From Monocercomonoides exilis (lineage: Eukaryota; Preaxostyla; Oxymonadida; Polymastigidae): a stretch of 64,000 bases of DNA. Position 1 is the first letter of the stretch. Each line of letters opens with the position of its first letter. Made by a program: the position numbers and the translations under genes. Shown in pieces: positions 12,001 to 21,400 of this stretch. The stretch is taken from positions 496,001 through 560,000 of the forward strand of contig LSRY02000011.1 in NCBI GenBank assembly GCA_001643675.2. Reading direction: 5' to 3'. The notes under the pieces are model-generated. The model had not been told where the DNA came from and did not search any database. It saw nothing but the letters and a program-made list of their open reading frames with translations.

Positions 12001-12963
12001 GAAAGATTCTGAAGAACAATCGCAATTTGTTGAAGTTTTGGAGCCATCTCCAGGAAAAACTGTTTGAATCGGATTTTTCTCATCTTTTCTTTTCGTAGCC
12101 ATGTGCAAATTAGTTTTGCTTTCGTTGCTTCTATCAGTTTTTAAGTTCGTAACATTTTCGTTTTCTATGACACTTTCATTTTCTTTGATTTCTTCTGCCT
12201 TTTGTGATTCTTTTCTATCTGAATGAACTGTTTTTGCGATTTCTTTTTTCAACATTTCTTTTTCTGTTTCGTCTATTTGTTCTTTTTCACTCATTTTTTC
12301 ATTTCTTTCTCTCTTTCCTTCTTGTTTTCTTTGGTTCCTTTTATCTTCCTCCTCCTCCTCTTCTTCTTCTCCATCTTTGCTTGTTGTTCTTCCCAGATTC
12401 TTCATTTTCCTTGTCTGTTGAGTGTTTTCTGCGTAATCTGAACAGCAAAAAGGGAGCGAAGGCGTACCATCGAGAAAAAAAGCAGCGTATTCACTTCTGA
12501 ATGACAAAGGAACAGTCGCCTTGAGCTCATTCGAGACATCTTGCGAGGAATGGAAATGGTCTGTTGAATGAAAAAGCGAAGAGGCAGATGAACTGACTGA
12601 ATGTGATTGCTGTGAGTATGTTGGAAATCGTCTTGAATGCTCCTGGATAAAATTGTGTTTTGGCTTTCTGCGAATTTTTCTGTAGTGAAGCACATTGTCG
12701 CTAACCACTTTTGGTTTATTACTGCAAAAATCAACTTTGTGTGATGTGCTAACCCCAGGAGATGGTTTACTTCTTGATTCATCGGTTGGTCTCGAAAATT
12801 CATTCAGCTGCGGAGAATCAGAGACTTTCGGCGATGCCTTTGATTCAAATGATGGAGTTGTTAAAGGAGGAAAAGTTTGCAAGCGAGAAGAAACTTCATC
12901 CATTTTCTCATTTCCGATTAATCCTTCTGCTTCTTCATCCGTAACAATCTCAGAATTGAGCAT
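1..12963 (-). CDS. Giant Ser/Glu-rich protein, no family recognised; 3' end beyond the left edge
   Basis: One reading frame is open on the minus strand from an ATG at 12963 to base 1, at least 4,321 codons with no stop seen in the stretches I translated throughout. All other frames here hold only short scattered frames, which fits one long coding frame. The protein alternates Ser-rich and Glu/Lys-rich disordered stretches with more ordinary segments; examples of the latter are EMVDYFEQLPHIAQARL near residue 450 and MNWNEQYL near residue 3840. Basic clusters RRRRWRYRKRQK (about residue 480) and RKRRKRRKRRKR (about 1030) could be nuclear signals, and an acidic Glu run lies near residue 1730. 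Two further in-frame ATGs exist at 12993 and 13032. The bases before 12963 are AT-rich and contain a splice-acceptor-like TTAAACAG, so an upstream exon is possible. Function unknown. Large scaffold or ubiquitin-ligase families were considered, but no motif supports them. Confidence 0.8.
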   Translation of the reverse strand, partial: MLNSEIVTDEEAEGLIGNEKMDEVSSRLQTFPPLTTPSFESKASPKVSDSPQLNEFSRPTDESRSKPSPGVSTSHKVDFCSNKPKVVSDNVLHYRKIRRKPKHNFIQEHSRRFPTYSQQSHSVSSSASSLFHSTDHFHSSQDVSNELKATVPLSFRSEYAAFFLDGTPSLPFCCSDYAENTQQTRKMKNLGRTTSKDGEEEEEEEEDKRNQRKQEGKRERNEKMSEKEQIDETEKEMLKKEIAKTVHSDRKESQKAEEIKENESVIENENVTNLKTDRSNESKTNLHMATKRKDEKNPIQTVFPGDGSKTSTNCDCSSESFSVDPTATSISPLESEQTCLPSENAAQQASQAVVQQSLPITPLCTSSFQADGTQNSSKSLMSPKQVPPKLSNSSNLQRSDLSSEAYNQPAAHRNTFDYSTLLFTHNDAFLHIPSNVLQQTREMVDYFEQLPHIAQARLVSMLRGNTAVQHVEIRAWNRARRRRWRYRKRQKGVLNDEGNEGNEGGKGDCNVDMSANASMLNEKEEEEEDDLDEFIMKERKGSKRKITKQQLNLMNAQRNENRHATEQNSDPLSSSSKIASDKSSSTNKSQTHVPSSLAEYDELHVSSPLSLPFLTVTYEDLFFPPLLIHPDQLVLFQQTHNPFCLSDSGQQNAQNGDEKKAVERKEITNKEENNLLFHRRQYETEEAMEETEKESNFSSRAEAPSLDFDLAQSPTLEQSDKMMYSSSSPISTPATIESKQTSSSSSSSSSSSSFASQEKHRPVLTQTLLSSGNTPHSLSSSLRTCLLRSSATSIIQHHLTNRRSLSPQSASSSVLSSRKEEIHSTPFAPPSAYVPSPMMVESLGSTPYFPIDDSSTKSVRGDRSVSSNENENCLKEKQEKNSFDGNESDSESKSNYHFSQRSSSYSSRGASYTSVNGEASLTSGFNWIEGDSTMWDEMEPAERDAVAKEIVHPSLLMLLSDAQKEEEEELKLDSFEGDYSNNFLLSNHNRLFHSNSHTGFHSYLGQTEDLLLSSESNICENVKNDIDQKMRKRRKRRKRRKRYVQLYDPYANADVDGEMSLYSGNQQHYSSFGSFRSTSASSLDESANSSYSSSTYLSHRYATSSSSSSSSVSSSSHLPSNAHRSMFSSNLFSSILTQLHINPILLLSPSYTISLSSVFPQNSLGSSSSSSSSSSFKSRYSSSISSSDSPVDPHFPLSSIFQQTQSFDSFSNDSSSTFYSSINDSCYLPQQTGFRSSVKPSLTDSLLLLRYAKELYSLDECRWISSFYLFVENLAKTAQAKADASHLNSSSSSSSSFSSFSSVPLLECSPHSLKKFIHSIITDVLFRVDISSTSSVNFLRNKDAKKLIEKQKEVEEETQIAQKNAKTRASSSIKLQKRNILTAQTLSFAPAESVSSSLSSSEELQLQYTNSISQEPSSSKSSPYEQTVNLVSKKTNIQSAQNLPIISKNALNVPSLQFILCGESNQFEASRIASLFGEYDEINRIQSIWTHSWQNMRNDSCLDAFSDHPVIQPPFLYSSMVLQMLKAMISPNSGEIQNPYEERADIENSTFSKKSSLQSFANFPFPSSASSSASLQTFSSIFLPFSTSSFNLSSLQRKRVQLLKHKSRIGTDEWDEEEEDDLFGENEEEAKERERVEDGKYTTSFKYKEEEELALAYGMFGEEYKTILKEIKRERFINEMEQDEEEMRRKEETNAEKENEENDDWALFEDLTDENEEETNEVEEEEEEEEEEEEEIESERTTTNKIIPSIGNKENVVESTCFSVEKSDFNGKKHEKTEKADGVGKEEKTKDARTSSKISERKDLPIESGTSTAQSIDSDQRKDASSAFDSPFASATTGAAFSQSSSDSNKKKEHNNEKESTQLTSEQISSNKTDSNSAAIKAKDFETTSKVGIQKDKQNSRAARTNLADKQLFPLYFPSLPLSFPRPMQFSEMSQIFSNKRQSNSSGSALASSIVNYQKQHESSLDAPLITATDNPSILEISGFTELNRYLQSFNSSLLKAKKRMRKQLEKDRSNQSSIRLLFDFSWKPEVETTLMNKQQGRGNDNTEKYIYPQYLISVKDILKDAKQNEEAEHTNGIASNDAQMIPEISFYTDVDPSEITYNHLFTSCESNLSSSHRKSLCCIPISRSVQPDEMIQKQEKNYPQLYQKQKYEDSENIHISNSNRVANKANENGCLRTKNPNSLKSRKHHTYKCSQLSSIKADIERNKKPTKLQDVLSHLFNSAQKRAIEKSLCPIFLLSHDLKLSIPQQSGSASLEANDALSVSQNSIPSAASSSSSENFSRNLLKNPRLHLSRFSPSLKDSLKSLLLTTPVSEQINRFIDEYRKLELKANGMKSSDGNSDESNEKCHKECLTLLLSNQLFSLPSKNANQNIPESSSVLIPLFILSSLLTSSQLNKNIWISKVLYGQSSYPSRSNIHPPLSSPITPFSSFVNTICLSTLFSAYSTAVLYSLSILPLFTAEKCRALGAGKHRMMRKGGLLSELSLARHKEIEAPEKENGKAKNGNDSKGKEQKAENEAIKDCEKVKRKDSERKTDGTCVNSEHLMNNDKKMINGNYQIDEQSTFAKSSSFSTTDNTKNVDSSLASQEEHADSVKPFISADKRSIHRQLRSFKAEPIIQLSSLPLDFAVFCHPNFADLKRNGMWVHNPSQDVVEVKSDGKVPNMKANYLNPTDSFEVDETQLKGMEVKEEGKKTENGDLMESEAQNSDILLIQTCLSSQALLNNNKEANSQKSSIQKAKTETNDSKSTFHTVSIDSMQEACDDPLSLILSEGKSSNQNAREMSAQSEYADRSILASDLEDIGDTQTETDAASSSEKMRFIISQSEQSELMSAPPSIDDFFFGEESTIGTRIEEGIEKERKEQNNESRTEVDENGYYFEEGKDMNREDASGNWNKDIKQEDYLIQSGNERLKKEEEELQSQREEEIASNESKILNRKSLLLTTPAVLKDDYHICFNSLSLSLFRKQLNVICHQPQSLLQAGAFSESSPTSSDFSTSASSSASSSSMLLFPSQKLIPLSQLTSALELTDNFSGEEYFDPSSAKQKASKQPEKKNDRSIFSDLFKKDATTSSPSPSPSSSPVPSSILPRLDTVIFVQQLFMHAHYTDLSSFFRHPSTLSHFKQNKELQSTLLSICQAHLDELEFRWKEKQEKEKSTNKKKDGKIEDSETEVNYQQNALFDSTASISKSDSSADSLLMNVPQNKLNVVFEELSLSYPSLLPVHSAVKNAMSSLFIWSFRNTSLNTQEEQKLTCDEINNNSEQQKLALVTSSLSDTSSKSPNEKDIEAMLLSFPYSIFLSLPGHIHRFQSNDPSNLNLLAASSALAALRPSSLRKSTRSVIYTKLPMHLTSKTMELDALNELLKSDHSADYLKKGDSNYSSQTELKGISDEEEAKKEQNCQKETQKEHTSEVSPEMLSDNEEKPLPLYADSQPIKKSSIEEITNLEEKSKSSSSSFTAPSPSPFESVSSSVTATILSSGANRLPSSQSSMTPSAARSSIRLPRSFSSSPVVSLPLLAASPLPSQSPINLISQSTSSSLSSSSSYPTPLSTSEVSTSLSHSSEMLLTGFNPTGENASVEADESTTRNISMAMLHDVYAPTEQPEASSSEKEALNNSANRNNYQLVLLEKGSTEEIDVEVEGYERKDGKKEDDERRQSRKLVDSEFDLIDNNERESDEEDETIQEDEKVRPKSSTVKSLFDLRFVMENRALVILFLKEFMSGIEDEKHPFFALFHNQHKTSARNFAKNCDVLSLNSREAGYYSFESSGVRFITFEPFKVLDERIAADQTPTRNKIRESAEKDSKSTKARLSQFFTSLFAPSQHSVYVGPTASSSTASSISSVKSDTNESNISSVQSPFAVLMNWNEQYLYSFFSSPSSFLHFLGCPVCFRSLLRSYLCSMNEQYESMLRALAILNQHRFYLVVVNEANQYNENMMNQKMISGQRNADYRKSGISVTDLNEMIEYEEDEDDASKDNCIGSMTSRNKPFYSTNIKHNVMYQWFNKSAPSSSLSSQSNQNADDLLAQSVETKLLKLIGGSTLRNEGILDSNNNSSKSYSKEETTKNEEYKAQEKRSAISVQFKARDLSFAYPAKRQSQSESTQNKMKHVSVRQKWSNAVYLFHSTPVSSQMEESAGSNTLTNNKEDQMIVIATHLRTLFDKSHSKHRSNPNHPCLVTRWIPSFHSNRLIPVLMPYFPLSQQINIELNSASSSSSSTPSSNISKSFVEHSPIVVIPQSAFHSGNDSSSAPSSSSSLPSILKTSINNSIPSFKQSSTSFSLYSKTPFHPHSRPLTQIAFDESLIERETAVEIFELLADVCPSFCASTLQNSNSA

Positions 12964-13092
12964 AAATCCCTGTTTAATATTTATTTTAAACATGAATTGA
13001 CATGAAATTAGCACAACAATGAAAGAAAGCATTCGCAAGGAAATTCAATTCCAAATATTCAATAAAAATTGCATTGATATATTCAAAATAAT

Positions 13093-13210
<118 letters not shown>

Positions 13211-13255
13211 ATAAATGTTAAAAATAAATTTTCAAAAAATATGCTCAGTAATATA

Positions 13256-14178
13256 TCAAACTGATTTAAGTTTTAGACATGCAACAATTTGAATTCTGAA
13301 ATCAGCTATTTCACAAATGGGATTATCTTCCACAAACAAACAATCCAAAGGCAACAATTGAAGCCTTTTCATGTCATCCACATCTGAAATGCAATTTCCA
13401 TTGATATTCAACGATTTCAACGAACTTAAATGCTCCGCTCCTTTTAATGAATCAATGTGATTGTTATTCCTGTTTAAATAATGATAAAAAATGAAACAGA
13501 CAAATAAAATTCATACAATAGCAAGGTTTGTACAGACGGAGCTTTGAGGAAATCCAATGACTAATATAAAATTTTAGAGAAAAGTGCAATCAATCTAAAA
13601 TTTCATACAGTTAGACTGTTGAAGCTTAAATCAAGAAACGACAGATTTGATAAAGCACTTAAGTCACCAATAAACGCAAGTTTATTGCAATGCAAATCCA
13701 AAGTTGTGAGCTTTTTCATAGATGAAAATATTGGGTTTAAAGTTGAGCCTATATGATCAATGCTATTATGCGCAACAACCAGATATTTGAGCTGAGACCA
13801 TTCCACTTCCTTCCCAGGAACACTAATTCTTCGAAGTGCTGCTTTTCCCTTTTCAAAGAAAGTCTGCTCTTGCCTTTCTCCCAAAAAGGAGCAAAGCAGA
13901 TCCTCCAAAGATAAGAGTGAGTTCTCACACACCAAAGACCTTAACGAAAATGAGGCTGAACGGAGGCCTTTAACAGGTACTCTATTTTTCAGATTTCGAA
14001 TCTAGAAAAGCAAATAAAAAATACCATCAAAAATGCAATGCGTAAATTTCAAGAATGGAAAATGGCCTACAATTAATTTTTTAAGTTTAAAAGGTTCAGT
14101 AATAGTAATGCTGCCTGATTCTTCTGTAAATTGGAGAAAGTCATTTAAAATATGAAAATCATTTCTATTTTTTTGCAT
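13256..14178 (-). CDS. Leucine-rich-repeat protein, four exons
   Basis: Exons read on the minus strand are 14178-14071, 14001-13609, 13560-13517 and 13469-13256. They join in phase to give 252 residues ending in TGA. Introns are 69, 48 and 47 nt and start GTAGGC, GTATGA and GTATGA. The C-terminal half carries successive leucine-rich repeats of the SDS22-like kind: LTTLDLHCNKLAFI, LSFLDLSFNSL, VQTLLLNNNHIDSL and LKSLNINGNCISDV. A capping segment, VEDNPICEIADFRIQIV, follows, as is common at the end of such LRR domains. This suggests a protein-protein interaction role, for example a phosphatase or cytoskeletal adaptor, but no specific partner can be named. The ATG at 14178 is the first in frame after an upstream stop. 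A further 5' exon in the AT-rich stretch beyond it cannot be excluded. Confidence 0.75.
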
Positions 14179-15002
14179 ATTTTTTACAGCATTAATCCAA
14201 ATACGATTATCGTTAAAAAAAAATCAAAAAGAATCTTTGACTATTTCGTTATGGTTCAAAAGATGGAATTTTCGATAAACATATCCTTTTTTTTAAAACA
14301 ATTTCGATAAGTTCCAAACTTATTCTGATATCGTATCAAAATAAAAATTTAAATAAAAAGCAAAAACATGAAGAAAATTAAAAAAAAAGATAAAAAATGA
14401 AAAACAATTCATGAAACAATTTTCGAAAGCTAAAAACATCGTAAAAAAAGATTCGATAATGTTGTATGGAAATATATTGAAATCCGAAAATTAAATACCA
14501 TTTTTCTGTGGAATGTATTATTTTTGTTATTAAAAAATAAATTTTTGATAAATATTAATCTTTTTTGACCATTTTTTTTTTTTTCCGAAAACATGATTGA
14601 ATTATCAGAAAGAAAAGTTATTAAATGAAAGAATTTTTTATTATTTTTTAAAAATTTTTTATTTTTTATTTTTTTGTAACTGTAAGTTGAAAAATTGTGT
14701 TTCGTATCGAGCAAATTTATGATGCTCTCAAAACAAAATATCAATACGAATTTATATTTTTATTGAAATTTCAAAAAAAAAAAATAACTGATCATTTTAT
14801 AAGGACCATAATACATTTATAAATTATTCACGAAATTCTATGATTTCATTCTAGCAAACGTGTGATTAACATTTTTTTGTATTTTATTGAATGCAAATCA
14901 ACAAATTGTTATTTGGATGTAAGTGGGAAATGAGATTAAACGAAAATCATGTTCATTACAGAATTGAAACAAGTAAAATTAACTTTGGAGAAATATATTG
15001 CA
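14179..15002. other. AT-rich intergenic stretch
   Basis: About 820 bases of strongly AT-rich DNA with homopolymer A and T runs. A 104-codon minus-strand frame at 14430-14744 is Lys/Asn/Phe/Ile-rich, as expected by chance at this composition, and is not called. Nothing else is recognised. Confidence 0.7.
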
Positions 15003-15388
15003 TTAATATTCCTGTAAGTTGAAAATACGCTTTAATCAATTTTATTGCAATTCATTTCTTATTTTCCTTACGGCAAGAGAATAATTTTGCGATTTTCGAA
15101 TAGGCTGCTCCACAAGACTCATTTGCGAACTGAAACAACCCAAAAGCATTGGAAAGAGTGAGTACATAGCTTTTACGCAAACTTCGTTCGTTGCAATATT
15201 TTTTTGAGCATCACATAACATATAATTACAATTTTTTGTGAGACAAGAAAACGGTTTTGAATCGAATTCAATGAAGTTTCATCAAGAAAGCCAAGAACGG
15301 AAGTCAAGGCCTTATAAAAATCAGTTATCTGTTCTGCAGTGATAAAGCAAATACTCTTCTGCATGAAAAATGGTTCAGAAGGCGCCAT
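15003..15388 (-). CDS. Small spliced protein of unknown function, 92 residues
   Basis: The ATG at 15388 opens a frame beginning MAPSEPFFMQKSICFITAEQ. Proposed exons are 15388-15177, 15129-15072 and 15011-15003. The introns are 47 nt (GTAAAA..TTTCAG) and 60 nt (GTAAGG..TTACAG), and phases match at both joins. The last exon is only nine bases and ends in TAA, giving a C-terminus of SQNYSLAEY. The middle part, ITDFYKALTSVLGFLDE and on to VMLKKILQ, looks helical. If the first intron is retained, the frame stops soon after its start. The start lies 95 bp from the oppositely oriented beta-helix gene, so the two may share a promoter region. No family recognised. A competing plus-strand spliced reading exists here but is weaker. 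Confidence 0.5.
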
Positions 15389-15483
15389 CTTATCAAATAG
15401 ACTACTATCACAAAAATAAGTGACCCACAAGAAAAATATTTGATTAGAAATAATCATTAATAATTTTACATTTCGTATCAAAA

Positions 15484-18400
15484 ATGTTGTTAATTGCAAT
15501 AGCATTTCTTTTGGCTGGACACAAAATTCTATTTCAGGATTTCTGCGAGTCTGCAGGATTTGAAGTTATCTGTGCAAGTGACAATTTCAATAATGAGAAC
15601 TTTATTCCTGCGCAAGGAAATAGTTTTTCATACGAAGGATTGAGAAGCAAAATCAGCGGTGATATTCTCAGCGAATCGTCTTTTTCATCGCAAAACAATT
15701 TCGCAGATGAAAATGAGGAGACAGAAAGGAAAATCCTCGAAAATGAGAAAAGCAAAGAAGGAGGATCACCTGAATGCAAAAAGGATTGCAATTTGAAGAA
15801 TCAAAGGCAGATTATCGATAGGCGCCCAACAATTCTGAAGGAATTCAATTCAAAGGAAGGAGAATGTATGATCAAAGGATGTTTTGATTTGAAGAATGCT
15901 TCAGTTGGATGGAGTGGATTGGAATTGGTATCTGTGAATGGAAAGACTGCAATTTGTGGAACTGAAGGAAGCCGAGCTGCTTTAAGAGGCTGTAGGGTTG
16001 TAATGAGTTGCAGAGTTCCTCTTTTTGAAACGCATGGGAGTTGTGTATTGCTGGAAAATATCACATTGCAATCATCAAATCCATTATCGAACGAAATTTC
16101 TCCGCTTTTCTCATTGAAAGGCACAATCAACAAGGCTTCTTATAAAAGCCTTCTTTCTGTCCGTTTTTCGTGTTTTTCTTCCTTTTGCGTCTCCTCAGCT
16201 CCTTTTCTGGCTTCTCCATTGATTGAGAGTATTTCACTTGCTGATCTGATATTCTTCAACATTTCAACAAAACCTTCAGATTGTTCATCTCCCACTGCTT
16301 CAATTTATAAAACTCAATGTTTTATGCAAAGTTGCTCATTCTCATCTGTTTGTGATGTGTATGATGGAGGGATTGTTCCTTCACTGAACAATCCCTTGGC
16401 TTCTTTAACTGCCTCAAACACCTCATTCGTTGGGTGTTGTCGAACAAGAAATGTTGAACACATCGGAACAGAAGAGGAAAAGAAACAACCAGGGAGAATA
16501 AATGAAACAGACAACGGTGCAAATACATTCACATGGTGCGAATGGATAGGATCAAATACAACAGGAACATATTTAGTAATTGAAGACGGGCAATCTTGTG
16601 GAGGGGCAATATATATGTATGGTCATCCAAATGGAGAACTTTTTGTTTCACATTGTAAATTTAATGATTGCACTGCCCATTATGATGGAGGTGGCATATT
16701 GTGCGCAAGTGTGAAATCGTTTAAGATCGAGAACAATACATTCAATTCATGCACAACAGAAGTGAATGTCGGAGGAGCGATTTGTGCTTTGTCAATAACA
16801 GCATGCGTTCGCATCAGAGGATGCGAATTCGAAAAATGCAAAGCAAAAACCCACGGAGGAGGGCTTTATCTTGAAAATTTTTTAATTTTAGGAACAGGAT
16901 GCATTGAAGCGGAAGATGGAGAAGGGAAAAGTGCCTGTGTATTTGACTGCAGTTTCTCTTCGTGCTCAATTGATAGCAAATGGGGAGGAGGAATGAATTG
17001 TCGTAATGTACCTGTCCAATTCAAAATGAGGAGCATCCAATTCATTTCGTGTAAAGCTTCGTCATATGGAGGAGGATTGCATCTTTCACCAAATCAGTCA
17101 TCATCGCAAAGCGATTCATATTATTGTTATTTTCTATTCTTCACTGAATGTGAGTGCAGAACTGCTTCCACACCATATGGTCATGACGTGCACTTTGAAG
17201 ATTATTTTGATGTCTATTCTGCTTCCAATCCGTTCTATGAATGCTATACTACAAACACTAACGATACAAGAGTTTGTTATGCGTGTAATTACTCGAATGC
17301 AAGTGATTGGACGTATGATCAAACAACAAAAAAGGATTGGCTGAAACGAGGGATAGTTAATCGGTTTGTAGCAGTAAGTGGAGGAAATGAAGAGGATTTG
17401 TGCGGAATTGATGAATCAAGTGCGTGCAGAACCATTGGTGTTGCAGTCAGTCGGAGCGTGATGCAGTTGAGCTTGTCCGTCACGCTGATGAAAGGGAATT
17501 ACGCAAGCGAGACAGAAACAATTAACATTGGAGAAAAGAAGATTTCAGTCATTGGAACAGGCATAGATAAAAGTTCGATTGGAACAGGTGCACTTTCTGC
17601 TCCATCTTCGTCGGGAGCACTGTTCAGCATGACGGAAGGTTATTTGAGAATGAAATACTTGAACGTAGACTGCAACTCAACAGCAGATTCTTCGCCAAGT
17701 GTGGTTGTGGTATCTGATGGAAGTGGGACTCTCTCATTGGAGGATGTTGTGATCACTACGAGTGTTTCTTCAGGAAATGTGATTTCTTCGTCAGTGTTTG
17801 TGGTGTCACTCTCGCAGCTGTCGATGGCTGATGTGGAGATCATTAATATGAATGTCTCAAAACCCTTGTTCTCTGAACCGGATCTATCTTCTTCTTTTTC
17901 ATCCTCCTCATCCACGCTGTTTCTGCAAGCCGCAGTATCTGAAGAGAGTATGTTGGCGAATGTGAAAGTGACGAATGTGAAGTTGACTGAAGGAGACGGG
18001 GTGGTTGTGACAAAGAGTGTGGCAGAAGGGGAGACATTTGTGGTCAAGAATGTGACAATCGAAGATTGTGAGTGCGTGGATGGAAGTGGTGGTGGGATAA
18101 AGATTGATTTATCATCGTCTTCAAGCAAGTTGCGAGCAGGGATTTCATCAACACCAGAAGGCGAAACAACAAAATTCAACAGATGCAAATGCAGCGGATA
18201 TGGAGGAGGGATAATGCTGTATTTGGATGAAAATTCATTTGACTTTTCAATATGTTCAGTTAACTTTGAAGGATGTACAGCAAAATCTGGCGGAAATTAT
18301 CTGTTTGTGAATGGAAGCGAGCTTGCAATCGGGACAATTTCTACAACAAATCTGAATGTTCAGCGAAACGCAATAGCATTCAACGAGCTGGTGGGATTCG

Positions 18401-21400
18401 ACAGAAGTGATCCAACACTGGGGCTATTTCCGCTGAATGTGTATTTGGATGAAATAGAGGGATCAGCACATGTTGGAAAGGCGAAAGAGAATGGGCTAGG
18501 AGGATGCAACTCGCTCTTTTGTGGACTTGATTATTATCCGTGTGCAACCATCACTCACGCAGCTAAAGTGCGTTATCCAGAAGCAAACAAGAACATTGAA
18601 TTGGATTCAGGATTTGAGCTTGCGGAAGAGGTTGCAATGATTGGTGAATATGAATGGAAGGTGTTTTGTATCACAAAAGGGATGAAAGTGAGCGTGAAAA
18701 TTCCAGATAATTTGGAATCCGAGTTCTTGATTGAGGTGCAGAGCGCATGCAAAATGGAAAACATCAGCTTTTCCATTCCAACAGATCTTGAAGGGGTAAC
18801 ATCACTAATTTCAACCAACTCAACACTCCTCACACTTACAGACTGTTCTGTTTGTTGCTCCTCAGAGAATACAGAAGGTGATGCAATTGGATGCAGCTTT
18901 GTCAGGGCAATTGGAAGAAAACTGAAAATGGAAGGTTTTGTGATTGAAGAAAGTTTAATGTTTGGAGTTCACTCGTTGGTTGAGTTTGCAAGTGGGGTGG
19001 ATGCTGTGGTGTGTGTGGGATGCAATGTGAGCAACGTTGAAAAGAGAAATGGAGATGGGGGATGGATGGATGGGGAAGTTGGGGCAGAAAGAGATGAGGG
19101 AAAGAATGGGATAATTGTGATTGAAGGATGCAATATCAAAGGGTGCAGCTGCTGTGGAAGAGGAGGGGGGATACATGCAAGTGTGAAAGGAGAAGGAAGT
19201 GTGGTTGTGAATGGGACAAGTGTGATTGATGGATGTGAAGCGAATGGTTTGGGAGAAAGAAAAGGGAGAGGCGGAGGAATGATGGTTGAGATGGGGAGCA
19301 GAGATTGTGGATTGAAAATAGAGGGCGGTGTGAAGTTTTCAGTTGATGCAGATAACATCGCAATGTTTGGGAAGGATGTGTTTGTTAGTTGCAATTCTGG
19401 GATATTGCTTGAAACAAAAGTGAATGCAACATCATTTGCACTATTTGATGCAAGTGCCATTCCAACAGATGTTTTGGAGCTGAGTGGGACTGAGAATGGG
19501 AATGAAGATGAGGTGATTCCGCTGTTTGTGTATTTGTGTTCAATGGGATCAAAGCTGATTGTTGATGGGAGTGGGGAATGGTCATTGGATCACAGCCGAT
19601 GTGGATTCGAGAAGTTTGGGTGTCTGACGATTGACTATTGCATAAGTGAGAGAGCGAACATAAGCATTCATATAATCGAAGTTGTTTCTGAATCATCAAT
19701 TAAAAGTGAAGTGAAAGTGGCTTCATGTGATGTGTGCCTATCAGGGAAAATAGAATCAGTGGAAGAAGAGAAGATGAGAGTGGAGGTGAGTGATGAAGGA
19801 TCAGCAAACCAAGAAAGGTTTATTGAGTGCACAAGTTCGCTTTCAGTCAGCTATATCACTTTTTCTGTGGATTCTCCTCTGAAAAACGCAAGAAAGGCAC
19901 TTATTTATTCATCGCTGTCAACACTTACAATCGCAAACTGCTCCATTTCATTTGCAGAGGAGGCACTGACAAATGGGATGATTGGATACAGCATTATTGA
20001 CAAAAAAGGAGGGAAGCTGATTGTTGATGGATTTGTGATAGAAGAGGAAGTGATGATGACAATGAATGGAATATCACCAATAATGATGAAAAATGGAACG
20101 GAATTGGAGATGAGGAACATCGGTGTGAGTGGAGTGGAAGTGGCAGGTGGGAGTGGAGGAGGATGCTTGAATGTGGAAATCAATGAGATGGGGAACGCGA
20201 ATATTGAAGGATGCAATTTGTCATCGACATGCTCAGGTGGAAGTGGGATGAAAGGAGGAGGGGTGATGATATCTGTTGGAGAGAGAGGAAGTTTGGAGAT
20301 GAAAAATATGAAGTTTGATGGATGTGGAGTGCCATCAACGGATAAAGAGGAAGGGGGAAGAGGAATTGGAGGAGGGATGTTTGTGAGATTTGCAGAAGAA
20401 ATGGGATCAACTGTGCTTGAAGGAATGATATTCGAAGGATGCAATGCCTGGAAAGGGAAGAATGTGTTTGTTTCAGGATGGGATCTGAGTGAGATAATGC
20501 CAAACGAACAACTGAAATGGGAGATAACTGAAGAGAAGTTGGATTTATTGGATGAGTTGTGTGGATGGGAAAGGAAGACAGCAGGAGAGGGATATGTGAT
20601 TCCACTTGTTGTGTATTTGTGGAGCAACTGGAGTGGGAATGGGTTTGTTTCGAAGGAGAAAGGAGGAGATTTCAGTGGGTGTGGGTATTCAGAAGCACCA
20701 TGTTCATCGATTGATCGCTTGATATCACTGAGATATTCAACACTTGAAGAAGGGGAAACACACATCCACATTATTGGATCGGGGTTGCTGAGCCATCCAA
20801 TATCATTTTCTTTTTCTTTTATTTCATCATCAATTTTAGAGTCACCAAAAGTGGTGATTGAAGGGACAAAGAAAGGGACAGCTTTGATCATAAGTGACGA
20901 AGATGAGAATGACCTGAATGATTGTTCAATGATATCATCGAATGTGAGCCTGTCATTTGTCAATGTGTCATTCACCAAGCCAACAATCACGACCCATCAT
21001 GAAGTGTTTATAGAATCCTCTGGAACAAATGCATGTTTGACAGTTGTTGATTGCTCTTTTGGTTCATTGACAGGATTGACAGAGACAGCAGGATATTGCT
21101 TGATGAGAGTGAATGGAGGGAATATTTTAATACAAAGATGCGCGGTGAATGGGATAAATGAATTGAAAGGATTCATTGCTTTCACTCCAGAAGTGCTCAA
21201 TGTAATTGTTGAGGATGTGAAGATCACAAATATTGGAGTGATCGAAAGAAGCCTTATGACTATTATCGAGAATGATCATTCAAATGGAATAGCTGAATGT
21301 CTAAAGGAAAAAGGAAGGGGAAACAGGGAAATAGCTATTTCAAGCCCGCAGATGATTGTGAATATATCTACATTTGAAAACATTACGAACGAAGGAAATG

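Noticed and set aside
14891-15161. Possible two-exon plus-strand gene of 68 codons
   Set aside because: It overlaps the better minus-strand spliced gene. Its composition is less protein-like and its acceptor (GGCAAG) is weaker than the minus-strand sites.
19905-20990. 361-codon minus-strand frame, the longest of several antisense to the beta-helix gene
   Set aside because: It lies wholly opposite a well-supported plus-strand protein and is rich in Ser/Pro/Ile, as expected from complementing Gly/Glu/Asn codons. It has no motif of its own.
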